DNA from: Rhodococcus sp. ARC_M5
GTDB taxonomy: Bacteria > Actinomycetota > Actinomycetes > Mycobacteriales > Mycobacteriaceae
Direction: 5' to 3'
Assembly (NCBI RefSeq): GCF_022810405.1
Contig: NZ_JALGQE010000004.1
Span: 186,001-250,000 of the forward strand
DNA length: 64,000 bases
Part shown: piece after piece, positions 17,157 to 26,691 of the stretch
How the letters are laid out: each line of letters starts with the position of its first letter
Numbering within the stretch: the stretch's first letter is position 1
The notes under the pieces: model-generated
What the model was told of the DNA's origin: nothing
What the model saw: only the letters and a program-made list of their open reading frames with translations
The model's database searches: none
Made by a program: the position numbers and the translations under genes

Positions 17157-18419
17157 CTATTTGCTCGCCTTGAATCTACGCGCGTACGTCAACGACGGCT
17201 TCTCGATGAAGCGGTATGTCACCGCTCCGAATGCGATGCTCACGGCGCTCACCAGCACGAAGTTCCGCAGTAGCCCCAACGGGCTGTCTCCTGCCATCCA
17301 GCCGAAGCGCCCCACCATGATCAGAATGGGGAAGTGCCACAGGTAGACGCTCAGCGAGATCATGCCCACGTAGCTCAGTGGTGCCCAATCGGCCCATTCG
17401 GCCAACTTCGAGCGCTCACCGCGGGCCAGCGGCACGACGATGAACAGAATCAGCAAGGCCGATCCGAGTGACACGGTGGACGTCTGCCAGCGCGAGTTGT
17501 TGTCGATCAGCATCAGCGAGATCACTGCGGTCGGAATCATCGCGATGCCCGTCCACCACCGCATTCTGTCGACGAACGCGCCCTTCAGAATTCCGTTGTC
17601 GATCGCGACGAACACCACCGCCGCCAGCATGCCGTACGTGAAATTGTCTGCCAGCGACCAGAAGCTACGGCTGAGCACCGCGATCTCGTTGGGTCCCCAT
17701 TCCAGCAGTTTCGGATCGGTGATGCCCGACGGCCCGACGCGCGATGCGGTGTAGAGCTTTCCGGTGATTCCGATGGCGAACATGATCACCACCGGGATCA
17801 ACGCCAGCACCGGTGCCGAGAGGGACGTGCGCTTACGCAGGAAGAACGCGATGCTCGTCAGCAACGGCAGTGCGATGTAGAACGCGAACTCCAGCGACAG
17901 CGACCACGACGGGTTGATGCCGGTCTGGATCATGCTCGGAATGTAAGTGTGCACCAGCGTCAGATTGGCCAACAGTGTCAACGGGTCGGTGAGGATGCCC
18001 AGACCGTTGTCGGTGAAATGCTGCTCGGCCACAGCGGCGTTCTCCACGAACACCGCACGCATCACGTAGTTCGCGAACAGGAAGATGAACAGGTACGCCG
18101 GAAACACTCGCAGCAACCGATGCATCGCGTAGCTGACATTGTTCGGCATCGGTTTGCCTGCGAACAGCTTTCGGACCATCGGCAGGAAGATCAGGAAGCC
18201 CGACAGCGCGAAGAAGAAGATCAACCCCTGACCCAGCACCCCGAGCTTGTAGGTCAGGACCGTCTGCGGCGAGTAGTGGCCGCCGACGTGCACGGCGAGC
18301 ACGCACAGGCAGGCGAATCCGCGGGGGCCGTCGAGCCCGACGAGGCGGGCAGGTCGTTTGATTCCGGTATCGGAGACCGCGGTGGCGGCGGTCGCGGTGC
18401 TGTCGGGTGTGGCGGTCAT
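17157..18419 (-). CDS. Acyltransferase-3 family membrane protein (OafA/YrhL type)
   Basis: A 420-residue integral membrane acyltransferase with about ten helices. The family signature near the N-terminus, GLDGPRGFACLCVLAVHVGG, keeps the conserved Arg and catalytic His; a second marker is FFALSGFLIFLPM. Members transfer acetyl, succinyl or longer acyl groups to extracytoplasmic sugars. The start is the ATG at 18419, four bases after AGAGGGT. It lies between two lipase genes on the same strand with 16 and 4 base gaps, so acyl addition and removal appear to be produced together. The size of the acyl group cannot be judged from sequence. Confidence 0.9.
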   Translation of the reverse strand: MTATPDSTATAATAVSDTGIKRPARLVGLDGPRGFACLCVLAVHVGGHYSPQTVLTYKLGVLGQGLIFFFALSGFLIFLPMVRKLFAGKPMPNNVSYAMHRLLRVFPAYLFIFLFANYVMRAVFVENAAVAEQHFTDNGLGILTDPLTLLANLTLVHTYIPSMIQTGINPSWSLSLEFAFYIALPLLTSIAFFLRKRTSLSAPVLALIPVVIMFAIGITGKLYTASRVGPSGITDPKLLEWGPNEIAVLSRSFWSLADNFTYGMLAAVVFVAIDNGILKGAFVDRMRWWTGIAMIPTAVISLMLIDNNSRWQTSTVSLGSALLILFIVVPLARGERSKLAEWADWAPLSYVGMISLSVYLWHFPILIMVGRFGWMAGDSPLGLLRNFVLVSAVSIAFGAVTYRFIEKPSLTYARRFKASK

Positions 18420-18435
18420 GGATACCCTCTGAAGG

Positions 18436-19680
18436 TCATGGCGCAGGAGGCGGGCAGAAGCTGATGGCGTCGATACCGGCGAACCGGTCGCCGAGCCATC
18501 CGAACGCAGCAGCACCGTCGATGTCTGCGTGACCGGAATTCGGTTGGAGCACAGATTGAATCGTGTCTCCGTTGGCGCAGCCGGCCGCGATGGCGGCCTC
18601 GGTCCACGGCTGCGAGATCAACGTGTCCTGGCCACCGTAGAGAACCAGCATCGGTGCGGCGGCCGGTGACGTCGGCAAGCTCATCTCACGCAGGTAGTCC
18701 GCGAGCTTCGCCGTCGCCTCGGGGGTTGCCGGACGCAGATCGTCGTCACTGATCTGCGCCGCCAGGGATGTGCGGTCGGCAGCGAGGACGCCGCCGCACG
18801 CCGAGAGCTCGTCCCACTTCTCCTCGACGATGCCCCGACGGTAGTCGTCCAGGTCGATCTCGGGATGCGACTGGGCCAGGCCCACCAGAACCCACTGCAA
18901 CAGGGGCTTCTGATCGTCGGTGAGCGTGCCGTTGGCGGCCGCGGCCGCCAACCCGGTGATGTCCGCTGCCGGGACGAGGCTGACCGACCCGACCATGTCG
19001 AGACCCTCGCCGTAGGTCCCCGCGAGTTCGTTTGCGGCCCAGGACGCCTGACCACCCTGCGACCCGCCGAACGCAGCCCACTTCGTGGACGCATCGGGAA
19101 TGAGCTTGCGGGCAGCGCGCACCGAGTCGATGAGGTTGTTCCCGACGGTACGAGCGTCGAGATAGGGATGGTACGAACCCTCGAGGCCCAGCCCCTGATA
19201 GTCCGACACAGTGACGACGTTCCCGGACCGCACCAGAGCCGCGACGATCTGCGAACTGCCGAGCAGTTCGGGATCGGTGGACGGTGCGCAGTCCTCGAGC
19301 ACGCCGGTGGTGCCGTGGCCGTAGGCGATGATGGGCCAACCACCCTCGGGCGGTGTGCCGTCCGGTGCGAAGATCGTGCCCGAGACACGCTGCGGTGAAC
19401 CGTCGACCCCGGAGGTGGACGAGTAGATCACCCGCGCGGCAACGGACGACACGGCGCTGACCCGGCGATCGATGGTCAGCAGTTGCTGCGCACTCTCGAG
19501 CGAACCGGGTCCTGCTTCGCCGTAATCGGCGTCGAGCGTGGCACCGAACGCTGCGGATTGTGAAATCGAGTACGGATCGGCAGGCGGTTCGTCGGAGGAA
19601 CACCCCGACGTCACCAGGATCAAGGCCAGTGCGCAGGCACCGCTCGCTCGGCTCACTCGGTGCGTTCTCGACAGTGTCAT
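18436..19680 (-). CDS. Secretory lipase lipoprotein, copy 2
   Basis: A 414-residue paralogue of the lipases at 15935 and 20375. The lipobox is VTSGC (Cys27), so it is a predicted lipoprotein. Motifs in order: IAYGHGTTGVLEDCAPS, FGGSQGG with nucleophile Ser207, LYGGQDTLIS with the Asp, and NSGHADI with the His. Cysteines flanking the oxyanion loop are shared among the copies and suggest a disulfide. Its ATG overlaps the stop of the Wzz-like gene by four bases (ATGA junction), tying it to the chain-length gene in one operon. Substrate unknown. Confidence 0.9.
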   Translation of the reverse strand: MTLSRTHRVSRASGACALALILVTSGCSSDEPPADPYSISQSAAFGATLDADYGEAGPGSLESAQQLLTIDRRVSAVSSVAARVIYSSTSGVDGSPQRVSGTIFAPDGTPPEGGWPIIAYGHGTTGVLEDCAPSTDPELLGSSQIVAALVRSGNVVTVSDYQGLGLEGSYHPYLDARTVGNNLIDSVRAARKLIPDASTKWAAFGGSQGGQASWAANELAGTYGEGLDMVGSVSLVPAADITGLAAAAANGTLTDDQKPLLQWVLVGLAQSHPEIDLDDYRRGIVEEKWDELSACGGVLAADRTSLAAQISDDDLRPATPEATAKLADYLREMSLPTSPAAAPMLVLYGGQDTLISQPWTEAAIAAGCANGDTIQSVLQPNSGHADIDGAAAFGWLGDRFAGIDAISFCPPPAP

Positions 19681-20378
19681 CGGACCCCCTCTGCAGCTGG
19701 CGTCCGCTGGGCAGCGGTCGCCTGCTTCACGATGTTCTCCACTTGATCGCGATGGTCGATCGAGTCGCGTGCGATTCCGAATGCGAGCACCAGCACACTG
19801 CTCAGGATCGCGCCCATCACTCCCCCCAGAATCATGTTGCTCGTCGGCGTCGGTGTGGTGGCCGAATCAGGAGTGGTGGCCGCATCGACGAGCGTCACCT
19901 CCGACACCGCTCCGTCGGCCCCAAGATCGACCTCCCCGACCAGCTTGATCAGTTGCACTGCAACGGCATTGGCGATGTCTCGCGCCTGCTCGGCATCGGC
20001 GTTCACCACCGAGATGTCGATCAACGCCGAGCCCGGAGTGGGCACCACCGTGATGTCGTTCTTCAGCACGTCGGGCTCGACCGGCAATCCTTCCGACGCG
20101 ATGACGCGCCGCAACACCTGTTCCCCGGTGGCCAACTGAACGTACGTCTCGACGCGGACCAACGACCCGCGATTGCCGTCGAGCGAGTTCTTGGGCGACG
20201 TGGGGCCGGGAGCCGTGACGAACACGCGGGAAGACGCGGTGAATGTCGGCTCGACCAACTGCGTCGCCAACCACCCGGCACCCGCCGACAGTATCGCGGC
20301 GGCGAGAACCAATGCCCAGCCGGACAACAGAATACGGCCGTAGTCCTTGAGGGTCGGCACACCCGCGGGTGCGATCAT
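19677..20378 (-). CDS. Wzz-type chain-length determinant without kinase domain
   Basis: A 233-residue membrane protein with a helix near 20-40 (GWALVLAAAILSAGAGWLATQL), a periplasmic Wzz domain, and a second helix near 185-205 (MILGGVMGAILSSVLVLAFGIA). There is no Walker motif, so it is a polysaccharide co-polymerase lacking the tyrosine kinase. The start at 20378 overlaps the lipase-3 stop in an ATGA junction; longer readings run into the lipase gene. It resembles the N-terminal part of the BY-kinases at 189 and 21625. It may set chain length for the region 2 polymer with the neighbouring kinase-like protein. Confidence 0.85.
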   Translation of the reverse strand: MIAPAGVPTLKDYGRILLSGWALVLAAAILSAGAGWLATQLVEPTFTASSRVFVTAPGPTSPKNSLDGNRGSLVRVETYVQLATGEQVLRRVIASEGLPVEPDVLKNDITVVPTPGSALIDISVVNADAEQARDIANAVAVQLIKLVGEVDLGADGAVSEVTLVDAATTPDSATTPTPTSNMILGGVMGAILSSVLVLAFGIARDSIDHRDQVENIVKQATAAQRTPAAEGVR

Positions 20379-21619
20379 CGATTCAACTCGCATGTGTCGA
20401 CGGGACGTTGGCCGGCGAACATGCCTTTGACCCACGGCAGCGACCGGCTGCTGTCCAGATCGCCGTGCCCCTCACCTTGATGCAGCTCGTACTCGACGAG
20501 GTCTCCGGAATCGCACGCCCGCTGCAACGCCTTCTCGGTCCACGGTTCCAGAATCAGATCGTCCTCGCTGCCGTACATGACCAACAGTGGCGTCGTCGAA
20601 CGCTGCTGCGGCAGAGCCATATCCGACAGGTATCCGCGCAGACGATCCGTTGCTTCGGCGCTGACCGGCGTCAGGTCCGCGGCCTGTAGACGCGCCAGGA
20701 GCCCGGGCACGTCGTCCGACTTCGGCGGCACGCATTCCATGAAGTCGTCCCACCGCTCCCGCGCCAACCCCGACCGGTAATCGTCGAGGTTCATCTCGGG
20801 ATGACTGATCGCCAAGGTGTGCAGCGCATACATCAACAGGGGGTACTGAGCCCGCGTCAGAGTCCCGTTCGCGGCAGCATCGGCCAAGCCGGACATGTCC
20901 GACACCGGCACCATCGCGGCGGTCCCCACCAGCTCGAGCCCGCCCCCGTACTCGGCATTGCGGTCGCTTGCCGCCCACGCTGCCATGCCGCCGAGCGAGA
21001 CTCCGTAGGCGGCCCACCGCGAGCTGAGGGTGGGCATGAAGTTCCTGGCCGCACGGACGGCATCGATCATGTTGTAGCCGAACGTCTTCGAGTCCAGGTA
21101 CGGGTGATACGACCCACCGAGTCCGAGCCCCTGATAGTCGGTCATCGCCACCGCGAAGCCGTTGAGCACCAACGCTGCCACGATGGGGGCGCTTCCGAGA
21201 AGGTTGGCGTACCGCGACGGCCCGCACGCCTCCAGCACTCCCGTCGTGCCGTGCCCGTAGGACACCACCGGCCAACCCCCCTGGGGCGCAGTGCCACCCG
21301 GGATGACAACGGTGCCCGAGACGTCCGTCGGCTCCCCCGTCACGCCCGACGTCGATCGATACACCACGCGAGTCGCGGTAGCCCCCAACTCGGTGATGTC
21401 TGCTGCGATGTCCTCGATCGGCTCGGCCGAGATCAACGAACCCGGTACGGCACCACCGAAAGTGGACGGTGGCGGCGGCTCCGACGCCGCCGGAGCGGCC
21501 GTGACGGGAGCCGTCTGCGCGCCGGGCGGCAGTGTGATCGGAGCTTGCTGCGAGCAGGAAATCGACATTACGGCGGCGGTCGCCAGGACGCCGACTCGGA
21601 CCGCCCACCTACCGAACAT
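20375..21619 (-). CDS. Secretory lipase lipoprotein, copy 3
   Basis: A 414-residue lipase paralogue. The start is the ATG at 21619 after AGAGGAT; the open frame continues upstream for another 370 codons only because it lies antisense-free over the kinase-like gene in another frame. The signal peptide ends MSISC (Cys22). Motifs: VSYGHGTTGVLEACGPS, nucleophile elbow YGVSLGG (differing from the FGGSQGG of the other copies), MYGSEDDLIL with the Asp, and GEGHGDL with the His. It starts five bases after the kinase-like gene and overlaps the Wzz gene by four bases. The elbow change suggests a different ester preference. Confidence 0.9.
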   Translation of the reverse strand: MFGRWAVRVGVLATAAVMSISCSQQAPITLPPGAQTAPVTAAPAASEPPPPSTFGGAVPGSLISAEPIEDIAADITELGATATRVVYRSTSGVTGEPTDVSGTVVIPGGTAPQGGWPVVSYGHGTTGVLEACGPSRYANLLGSAPIVAALVLNGFAVAMTDYQGLGLGGSYHPYLDSKTFGYNMIDAVRAARNFMPTLSSRWAAYGVSLGGMAAWAASDRNAEYGGGLELVGTAAMVPVSDMSGLADAAANGTLTRAQYPLLMYALHTLAISHPEMNLDDYRSGLARERWDDFMECVPPKSDDVPGLLARLQAADLTPVSAEATDRLRGYLSDMALPQQRSTTPLLVMYGSEDDLILEPWTEKALQRACDSGDLVEYELHQGEGHGDLDSSRSLPWVKGMFAGQRPVDTCELNR

Positions 21620-21624
21620 CGAGG

Positions 21625-23091
21625 CTATCCTCTGCTCGCCGACGAGGTCGCAGTGTCGTTCTGCGCCGGCTTCGGCCTGACCACCGCAGACGCAGGGGAC
21701 GGAGCCGACGCGGGCGGAACAGTGTATGTCTCTGCGCTCGAGGGTGATTCGCGGACGTTCTCGGAGGATGCGGAGGTGCCACCGAGGAGGCGTCGACCCG
21801 AGGGTTCGAAGGTGGTCACGACGCCCAGAACGGTTCCGCCGACACCGTCGAGCACCTTGATCGCACGGCGCAGCTTGTCGCGCGTGGTGCGGCCGGTGCG
21901 CGCGAGAACCACTGTGCCGTCGGCCAATGCGGTGAGGATCGCACCGTCGGTGACCTCGAGCAGAGGCGGTGTGTCGATGATGACGTAGCGGTATCGCTCG
22001 CGCAGCGATTCGAGCAGCTGCTGGGCGCGATCCGATCCGAGCAGTTCGCTCGGATTCGGCGGCACGGGCCCCGAGGGCAGTACCGAGACGCCGTCGAACA
22101 CATCGTTCTGGATCGCGTAACCGATATCGTGCTCGCCCGAGAGGACGGTCGACAGACCGCTGTGCTGGTCGACACCCAACCGGGTGCCCAACGTTGCGCT
22201 GCGCAGGTCGCCGCCGACGAGAAGCACCGTGTGTCCCGCCTCGGCGAGCACGGCCGCGAGATCGATGGCCGTGCTGGTGCGTCCCTCGCCGCCGGCCGGA
22301 CCGGTGATGGTGATGACGCGCGGCGGAGAACCGCCGCCGAGGAAGCGAATGTTGGTGCGCAGGGCGCGGAGCGGCTCGCCCATCGTCTTCACCGACGCCA
22401 CCGCGACCGTGGGGCGCGTCCCGTCGGCAGGGAGACCGCCGAGCACGACGCGGCCCGAGACGTCCTCCGCGCGCGGCCTGTCCCGGATCGAGCGATCCAG
22501 CAGACCGCGAAGCAGCGCGAGCGCGAGTCCGAGAACGAAGCCCATCGCACCGCCGAGACCGAGCGCCGTGGTCAGGCCCATGCCGATCGGTGCCGACGGA
22601 ACGTCGCCCTGATCGACGATGGTGGCCCCGGCCGCGGGATCGCCGCCGCGCTGCGATGTTTCGAGTTCCTGCACCACCTGCGTCAGCTGCCCGGCCACCG
22701 CGTTGGTCAGTGCCTGCGCGACCTCGGGATCGGGATCGGTGGCGCACAGATCGAGCAGAACGGTCTTTTCGATCGGCGTCGCGGTGATCCGGGAACGCAG
22801 GTCCGCCGCCGACCCCTGCAGTTGCAACTGATCGACGGCTCTCTGGGCAACCTGGGTACTGGTGGCCAATCCGGCGTACGAAGACACGCGTTCCTGCGAG
22901 AACAGGTTGTTCTGGTACGCCTCACCGACGGAACTGCCGCCCTCGGTGGTGACGAACAATCGCGCACACGCTTGGTACTGCGGCGTCGTGAAGAACGTGT
23001 AGGCATAGCCGCCGGCGATGCCGATAACCGTCGCGAGAGCGACGATCCACCAACCCGCGCGAAGGATCCGCCAATACTCTCGAATCTCCAC
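21625..23091 (-). CDS. Wzz/BY-kinase-like protein with altered Walker A motif
   Basis: A 488-residue two-domain protein like the kinase at 189-1808. Helices lie near 13-33 and 172-194. The kinase-domain Walker A reads GPAGGEGRTSTA, so the nucleotide-binding Lys is Arg271; the codon is CGC on the minus strand. Walker A' is VLLVGGDLRSA (Asp295 kept, the following RRP lost) and Walker B is YVIIDTPPL. The tail has a single tyrosine in AETYTVPP instead of a cluster. The start is the GTG at 23091 after AGGAGC. It could be a weak or inactive kinase that acts by binding partners, or an ATPase using Arg. Confidence 0.88.
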   Translation of the reverse strand: MEIREYWRILRAGWWIVALATVIGIAGGYAYTFFTTPQYQACARLFVTTEGGSSVGEAYQNNLFSQERVSSYAGLATSTQVAQRAVDQLQLQGSAADLRSRITATPIEKTVLLDLCATDPDPEVAQALTNAVAGQLTQVVQELETSQRGGDPAAGATIVDQGDVPSAPIGMGLTTALGLGGAMGFVLGLALALLRGLLDRSIRDRPRAEDVSGRVVLGGLPADGTRPTVAVASVKTMGEPLRALRTNIRFLGGGSPPRVITITGPAGGEGRTSTAIDLAAVLAEAGHTVLLVGGDLRSATLGTRLGVDQHSGLSTVLSGEHDIGYAIQNDVFDGVSVLPSGPVPPNPSELLGSDRAQQLLESLRERYRYVIIDTPPLLEVTDGAILTALADGTVVLARTGRTTRDKLRRAIKVLDGVGGTVLGVVTTFEPSGRRLLGGTSASSENVRESPSSAETYTVPPASAPSPASAVVRPKPAQNDTATSSASRG

Positions 23092-23162
23092 GAGTGCTCC
23101 TATCGAATGACGTCGGTCAAGGGGAAACAATAAAGCGCAGCGAAGGATTCGGCACGGCGTAC

Positions 23163-24623
23163 ATGTTGCGAGTGGATGAAAGCGTGACAACATCAGAGCC
23201 TATGAGCATCGCGCAGCGGGTCGGATGGGTTGCCATCGTGGCAATCCCCGTTCTCGTTACATTCGCCGTGATCGTCGGCGGAACTCCAGCGAAACTGGCG
23301 GCATTCGCCCTCGTCGCGCTGACCGTGGGAGCGTACGTCGGCCTACGTCATCCGCTGTATTTGACTCGCGCTCTTGCATTTTCACTGGGCGCACTTCCGT
23401 TCGGCTACGCACCGGGCACACCGGCACCGCTGATCTTCACACTGACTGTCGCGACGATTCTGGCCACTGTGATTCACCGCACAGCGGTGAGCCGCATCAC
23501 ATGGCCGGAAACGACCGTCATCGCACTCATCGCCTTGTCTGCTCTGTCGGTCGTCGTCACCGCCACGGGGCCTAGCGATTTCTTCGAGTTCGGTAAATGG
23601 CTCATCTCGACACTCGTGGTGGTGTGCCTGTTGCGTATGCCCCGGGACGAAATGGCGATGTTCGGCAGGATCTACGTCTACGCCGCCTCCGGCGCAGCCG
23701 CATTCGCGTTGCTGATCTTCGTCGGCGATCCCGCGGGAAAGCTCATTCGCTACCTGTCGATCCTCGGGTACGGCTCCGAGGAGGAGAGCACTCGCTTCGT
23801 CTACAGCCCCACCGGAGCCACGTCGGTTCGCCTGGCCGGGACCTACATCGACCCCAACGCGGCCGGAATCGGCTTCGTCCTCGCACTCATGCTGTGCATC
23901 CTGTTGCTGCGTGGATACCTGCGTACCGCTCTCGCTACTCTGCTGTTCCTGTCGATCGTGCTCACCCTGTCGCGAGCGGCCCTGTTCTCGGTGGTGCTCG
24001 GGGTACTGCTGATGTTCGCCTTCCAACAACTGCGGGCCAGAGAACGTTTCGCCATCGTCGGCGCATTCCTGGCGGCCTTCGTCGGAGCCCTCGCAGTACC
24101 CAGCGTGCGCAGCCGAGTTTTCTCGTCCTTCGGCAACGAGGACGCAGGCTCGAGCGCACGCGGCGATGCGCTTGCCGAATTCCCCGGCCACATGCAAGGC
24201 CACTGGCTGTTCGGCCTCGGTTGGGGGCGGCCGGAATTCGTCGATCCCGCCACCGCATTCGAGGTCAATTTCGTCGCCAACTCGCCACTGTTGACCATCT
24301 ACCGCGGCGGTATCTTCACCGGCCTGGCCTTCACGGCAATTCTCGTTGCCGGTGCCGTCGTGGGCTACCGGATGCTGCGCTCGGGACGCTGGGAGCTCGG
24401 CTTCTACGGCGGCACCTTCATCGGTTTCTCGGTGGTCGCGCTGCAACTCGACTTTCCCGTCGTCAGCACGCCGGCGACCACAACAGCGTTTTCCGTCATG
24501 CTCGCATTCGTCGTCTACGCGTGGGAAAAGACGACCCAAACCAATCAGAATGGCGACAACGTCGAGAATACGAAAACGAAAAGCTTGCTTTCACCCGAAC
24601 GCACTCGACCAGCAGTTTCATAA
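23163..24623 (+). CDS. O-antigen polymerase/ligase-like membrane protein
   Basis: A protein of about 486 residues with eleven or so membrane helices and a long loop before the last helices that includes HWLFGLGWGRPEF, the G-x-G-W/F pattern common in the Wzy_C domain of polymerases and ligases. It is transcribed away from the kinase-like gene with 71 bases between the starts. ATG 23163, GTG 23172 and GTG 23184 are all possible starts; none has a strong ribosome site. As the only polymerase-like gene in region 2, it probably joins repeat units made by the operon at 26692-34827. Confidence 0.82.
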   Translation: MLRVDESVTTSEPMSIAQRVGWVAIVAIPVLVTFAVIVGGTPAKLAAFALVALTVGAYVGLRHPLYLTRALAFSLGALPFGYAPGTPAPLIFTLTVATILATVIHRTAVSRITWPETTVIALIALSALSVVVTATGPSDFFEFGKWLISTLVVVCLLRMPRDEMAMFGRIYVYAASGAAAFALLIFVGDPAGKLIRYLSILGYGSEEESTRFVYSPTGATSVRLAGTYIDPNAAGIGFVLALMLCILLLRGYLRTALATLLFLSIVLTLSRAALFSVVLGVLLMFAFQQLRARERFAIVGAFLAAFVGALAVPSVRSRVFSSFGNEDAGSSARGDALAEFPGHMQGHWLFGLGWGRPEFVDPATAFEVNFVANSPLLTIYRGGIFTGLAFTAILVAGAVVGYRMLRSGRWELGFYGGTFIGFSVVALQLDFPVVSTPATTTAFSVMLAFVVYAWEKTTQTNQNGDNVENTKTKSLLSPERTRPAVS

Positions 24624-24732
24624 TTATCGGTCGGCTTCTTGGGATTTGTCCAAAAACGCGTCCGAAGTGCAATGATTCACCACACCGGCCCGTCGAATGT
24701 TGGTACGGACCCCCTGGTGGAAAGAATTGAAG

Positions 24733-26256
24733 ATGGTTCCCTTTCGCGGTGGCTTTCGCGCAATAATGTCAGCGACAACCGTGTTGATCGTCGCGGCCGG
24801 GCTCACCTTCGGAGTCTCGTCCGTCCTCACTTCACCCGATCACCTCGTCGGCGCATCACGCGCCGAAGCAGCCCCCAACCCACCCGGCGTCGGCATTTCC
24901 GACGGCGGCGGACTGCTCTGGGCCTCGGACGCGGAGCTGGACACCACCGTGCAATTCCTGAACGCAATGGGCGTCACATCGATGCGCATCGCCATACCGT
25001 GGTCGACCGTCGAATACACCCAGAACCAGCTGGACTGGACGGCCGTCGATCGCGTCGTGAACAAGCTTCGAGCAGCGAACGTCTCGATGCTCGGCATCAT
25101 CGCGTACACCCCGCCGTGGGCGACCTCTCCGGCCAATCAACCCATCAACACCCGCCCCGCGTCACCTGCGGCGTTCGGCGCCTTCGCCGGCAAGGTCGCC
25201 GCCCGCTACAAAGGGAAAGTTGCCGACTACGAGATCTGGAACGAGCCCAACGGATCGATGTTCTACGGGCCGCAACCCGACGCGGCCGGCTACACCGCCC
25301 TGCTGAAGGCCGCGTACCCCAAGATCAAGGCAGCCGACTCGGCCGCGACCGTCGTCGGCGGTGTCCTCGGTGCAGCAGAACAGGCTTGGGGCATCGTCAA
25401 CCCCGTCGACTTCACCAATCAGATGTACGCGGCCGGTGCCGCCGGCTCTTTCGACGCCCTCTCCTACCATCCGTATCAATACTCACTGAAGTTCTCCGAA
25501 GGCCCCTACGTCGATCATTCACCGGCCCGTCAGGTCATGGACATGCGCGCGGCCATGGTCGCCAACGGTGATGGCAGCAAGAAGATCTGGGCCACCGAGT
25601 ACGGCGTCCCCACCTCCGCAGTGTCGGGAGACCAGCAGAACGCGATGATCACCGACTTCATCCAGAAGTGGCGTGAGCTGCCGTACACCGGGCCGATCTT
25701 CCTGTACACGATGCGAGACAAGGCGACCGGCAGCAATGACCCGGAAGATACGTTCGGCCTGCTCGAGAGCAACTGGGGTGCCAAACCGGCTCTATGGGGC
25801 GTAATGGGCCTACTGCAGCAGGGCATCCCACGCACCGCCGAGTACAACCGATTCGCTGCTGCTCCGAACAACTCCGGGGCGGTACTGGGACCGGTGTTCC
25901 CCGTGCGCGATACGTGGGCGCAGTACCGCCAGGACGCGGTTCTCTACGAGATGCCGAACGGTTTCGTCGCCGTTCCTCGCGCTGTGGCCGAATCGATCCG
26001 GGCCACCGGCTTTCTCCCCACGACGCCCTTCAACGGCACCTACCAGGACTTCGACAGCCCCTTCGGCCTTCGTGTGTTCTCCACCGCCATCGGCGGTACC
26101 CGCAACATCGGTGGCGGCATCTACAGCGCCTGGGATCCCACCCTCGGGCCCGCAACGAGCGACGAGATGCCGCAGTACGGCGGCGGCGTACGGGTGACGT
26201 TCCAGTACGGCGCGATCACCTGGACACCGTATGTGGGAGCGACCGTCACCCGCTGA
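24733..26256 (+). CDS. Secreted glycoside hydrolase (GH5/GH39-like) with LGFP-like C-terminal repeats
   Basis: A 507-residue exported hydrolase. After a signal peptide (residues 12-46) comes a TIM-barrel of about 320 residues with IWNEPNG (acid/base Glu171) and IWATEYGVP (nucleophile Glu289), both placed as in clan GH-A retaining enzymes. The last 120 residues contain GGGIYSAWDPTLGPATSDEM and FQYGAITWTP, which resemble LGFP repeats that attach actinobacterial proteins to the cell wall. PslG, a GH39 enzyme in the Pseudomonas Psl locus, is a known analogue in role. The start at 24733 follows GGTGGAAAGA. It may trim the region 2 polymer at the wall. Confidence 0.85.
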   Translation: MVPFRGGFRAIMSATTVLIVAAGLTFGVSSVLTSPDHLVGASRAEAAPNPPGVGISDGGGLLWASDAELDTTVQFLNAMGVTSMRIAIPWSTVEYTQNQLDWTAVDRVVNKLRAANVSMLGIIAYTPPWATSPANQPINTRPASPAAFGAFAGKVAARYKGKVADYEIWNEPNGSMFYGPQPDAAGYTALLKAAYPKIKAADSAATVVGGVLGAAEQAWGIVNPVDFTNQMYAAGAAGSFDALSYHPYQYSLKFSEGPYVDHSPARQVMDMRAAMVANGDGSKKIWATEYGVPTSAVSGDQQNAMITDFIQKWRELPYTGPIFLYTMRDKATGSNDPEDTFGLLESNWGAKPALWGVMGLLQQGIPRTAEYNRFAAAPNNSGAVLGPVFPVRDTWAQYRQDAVLYEMPNGFVAVPRAVAESIRATGFLPTTPFNGTYQDFDSPFGLRVFSTAIGGTRNIGGGIYSAWDPTLGPATSDEMPQYGGGVRVTFQYGAITWTPYVGATVTR

Positions 26257-26691
26257 ATTCATTCGATCAATTGATCGATAATTCACAAACCGCACGGCCC
26301 TTTTCATGGGGTCCGCCATGCCCATTTCTCGGCGCAATCATTGCGGCCGCGTTAACTCTGCGCAAAGGTGCGGTTTCAATTCAACGATCAAGTATTTTGC
26401 TTTGTGAACCACCTCACTTAGTGCTATCTATTTCTTCCCGAAGCGGATATTCATATAGCGCGAACGAATGACTCTTCGTGGCAGGATTACGTCCAGTGTT
26501 CGCACGTCTCGTCGGGGGACACCCTAATTTCGACGCTCTTGTTCTGCACCGTCGCAGAACCGGAGCGTCAACAGGCGTTTCGAGATTCCCCCTTGGCTCC
26601 ACACGAGTACGGACCGACACGATGGGTAGCTCATGAAGACGGACAGCGTTGTGTCTCAATCGGGTTCACACACCTGCCTTCGGGCGGAGAT
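26257..26691 (+). promoter_or_regulatory. Leader region of the region 2 glycosyltransferase operon
   Basis: These 435 bases separate the hydrolase from the GT operon. Just after the stop codon lies a perfect 14-base palindrome, CGATCAATTGATCG (26264-26277). The stretch 26380-26470 is locally AT-rich and is the best place for a promoter, but I cannot assign -35/-10 boxes securely. The open frame continuing upstream of 26692 has no homologous content and no ribosome site. Confidence 0.4.

Noticed and set aside
21620-22747. A continuous open frame extending the third lipase upstream by about 370 codons
   Set aside because: It lies over the kinase-like gene in another frame, is Arg/Gly-rich and low-complexity, and the lipase has its own ATG, ribosome site and signal peptide at 21619.
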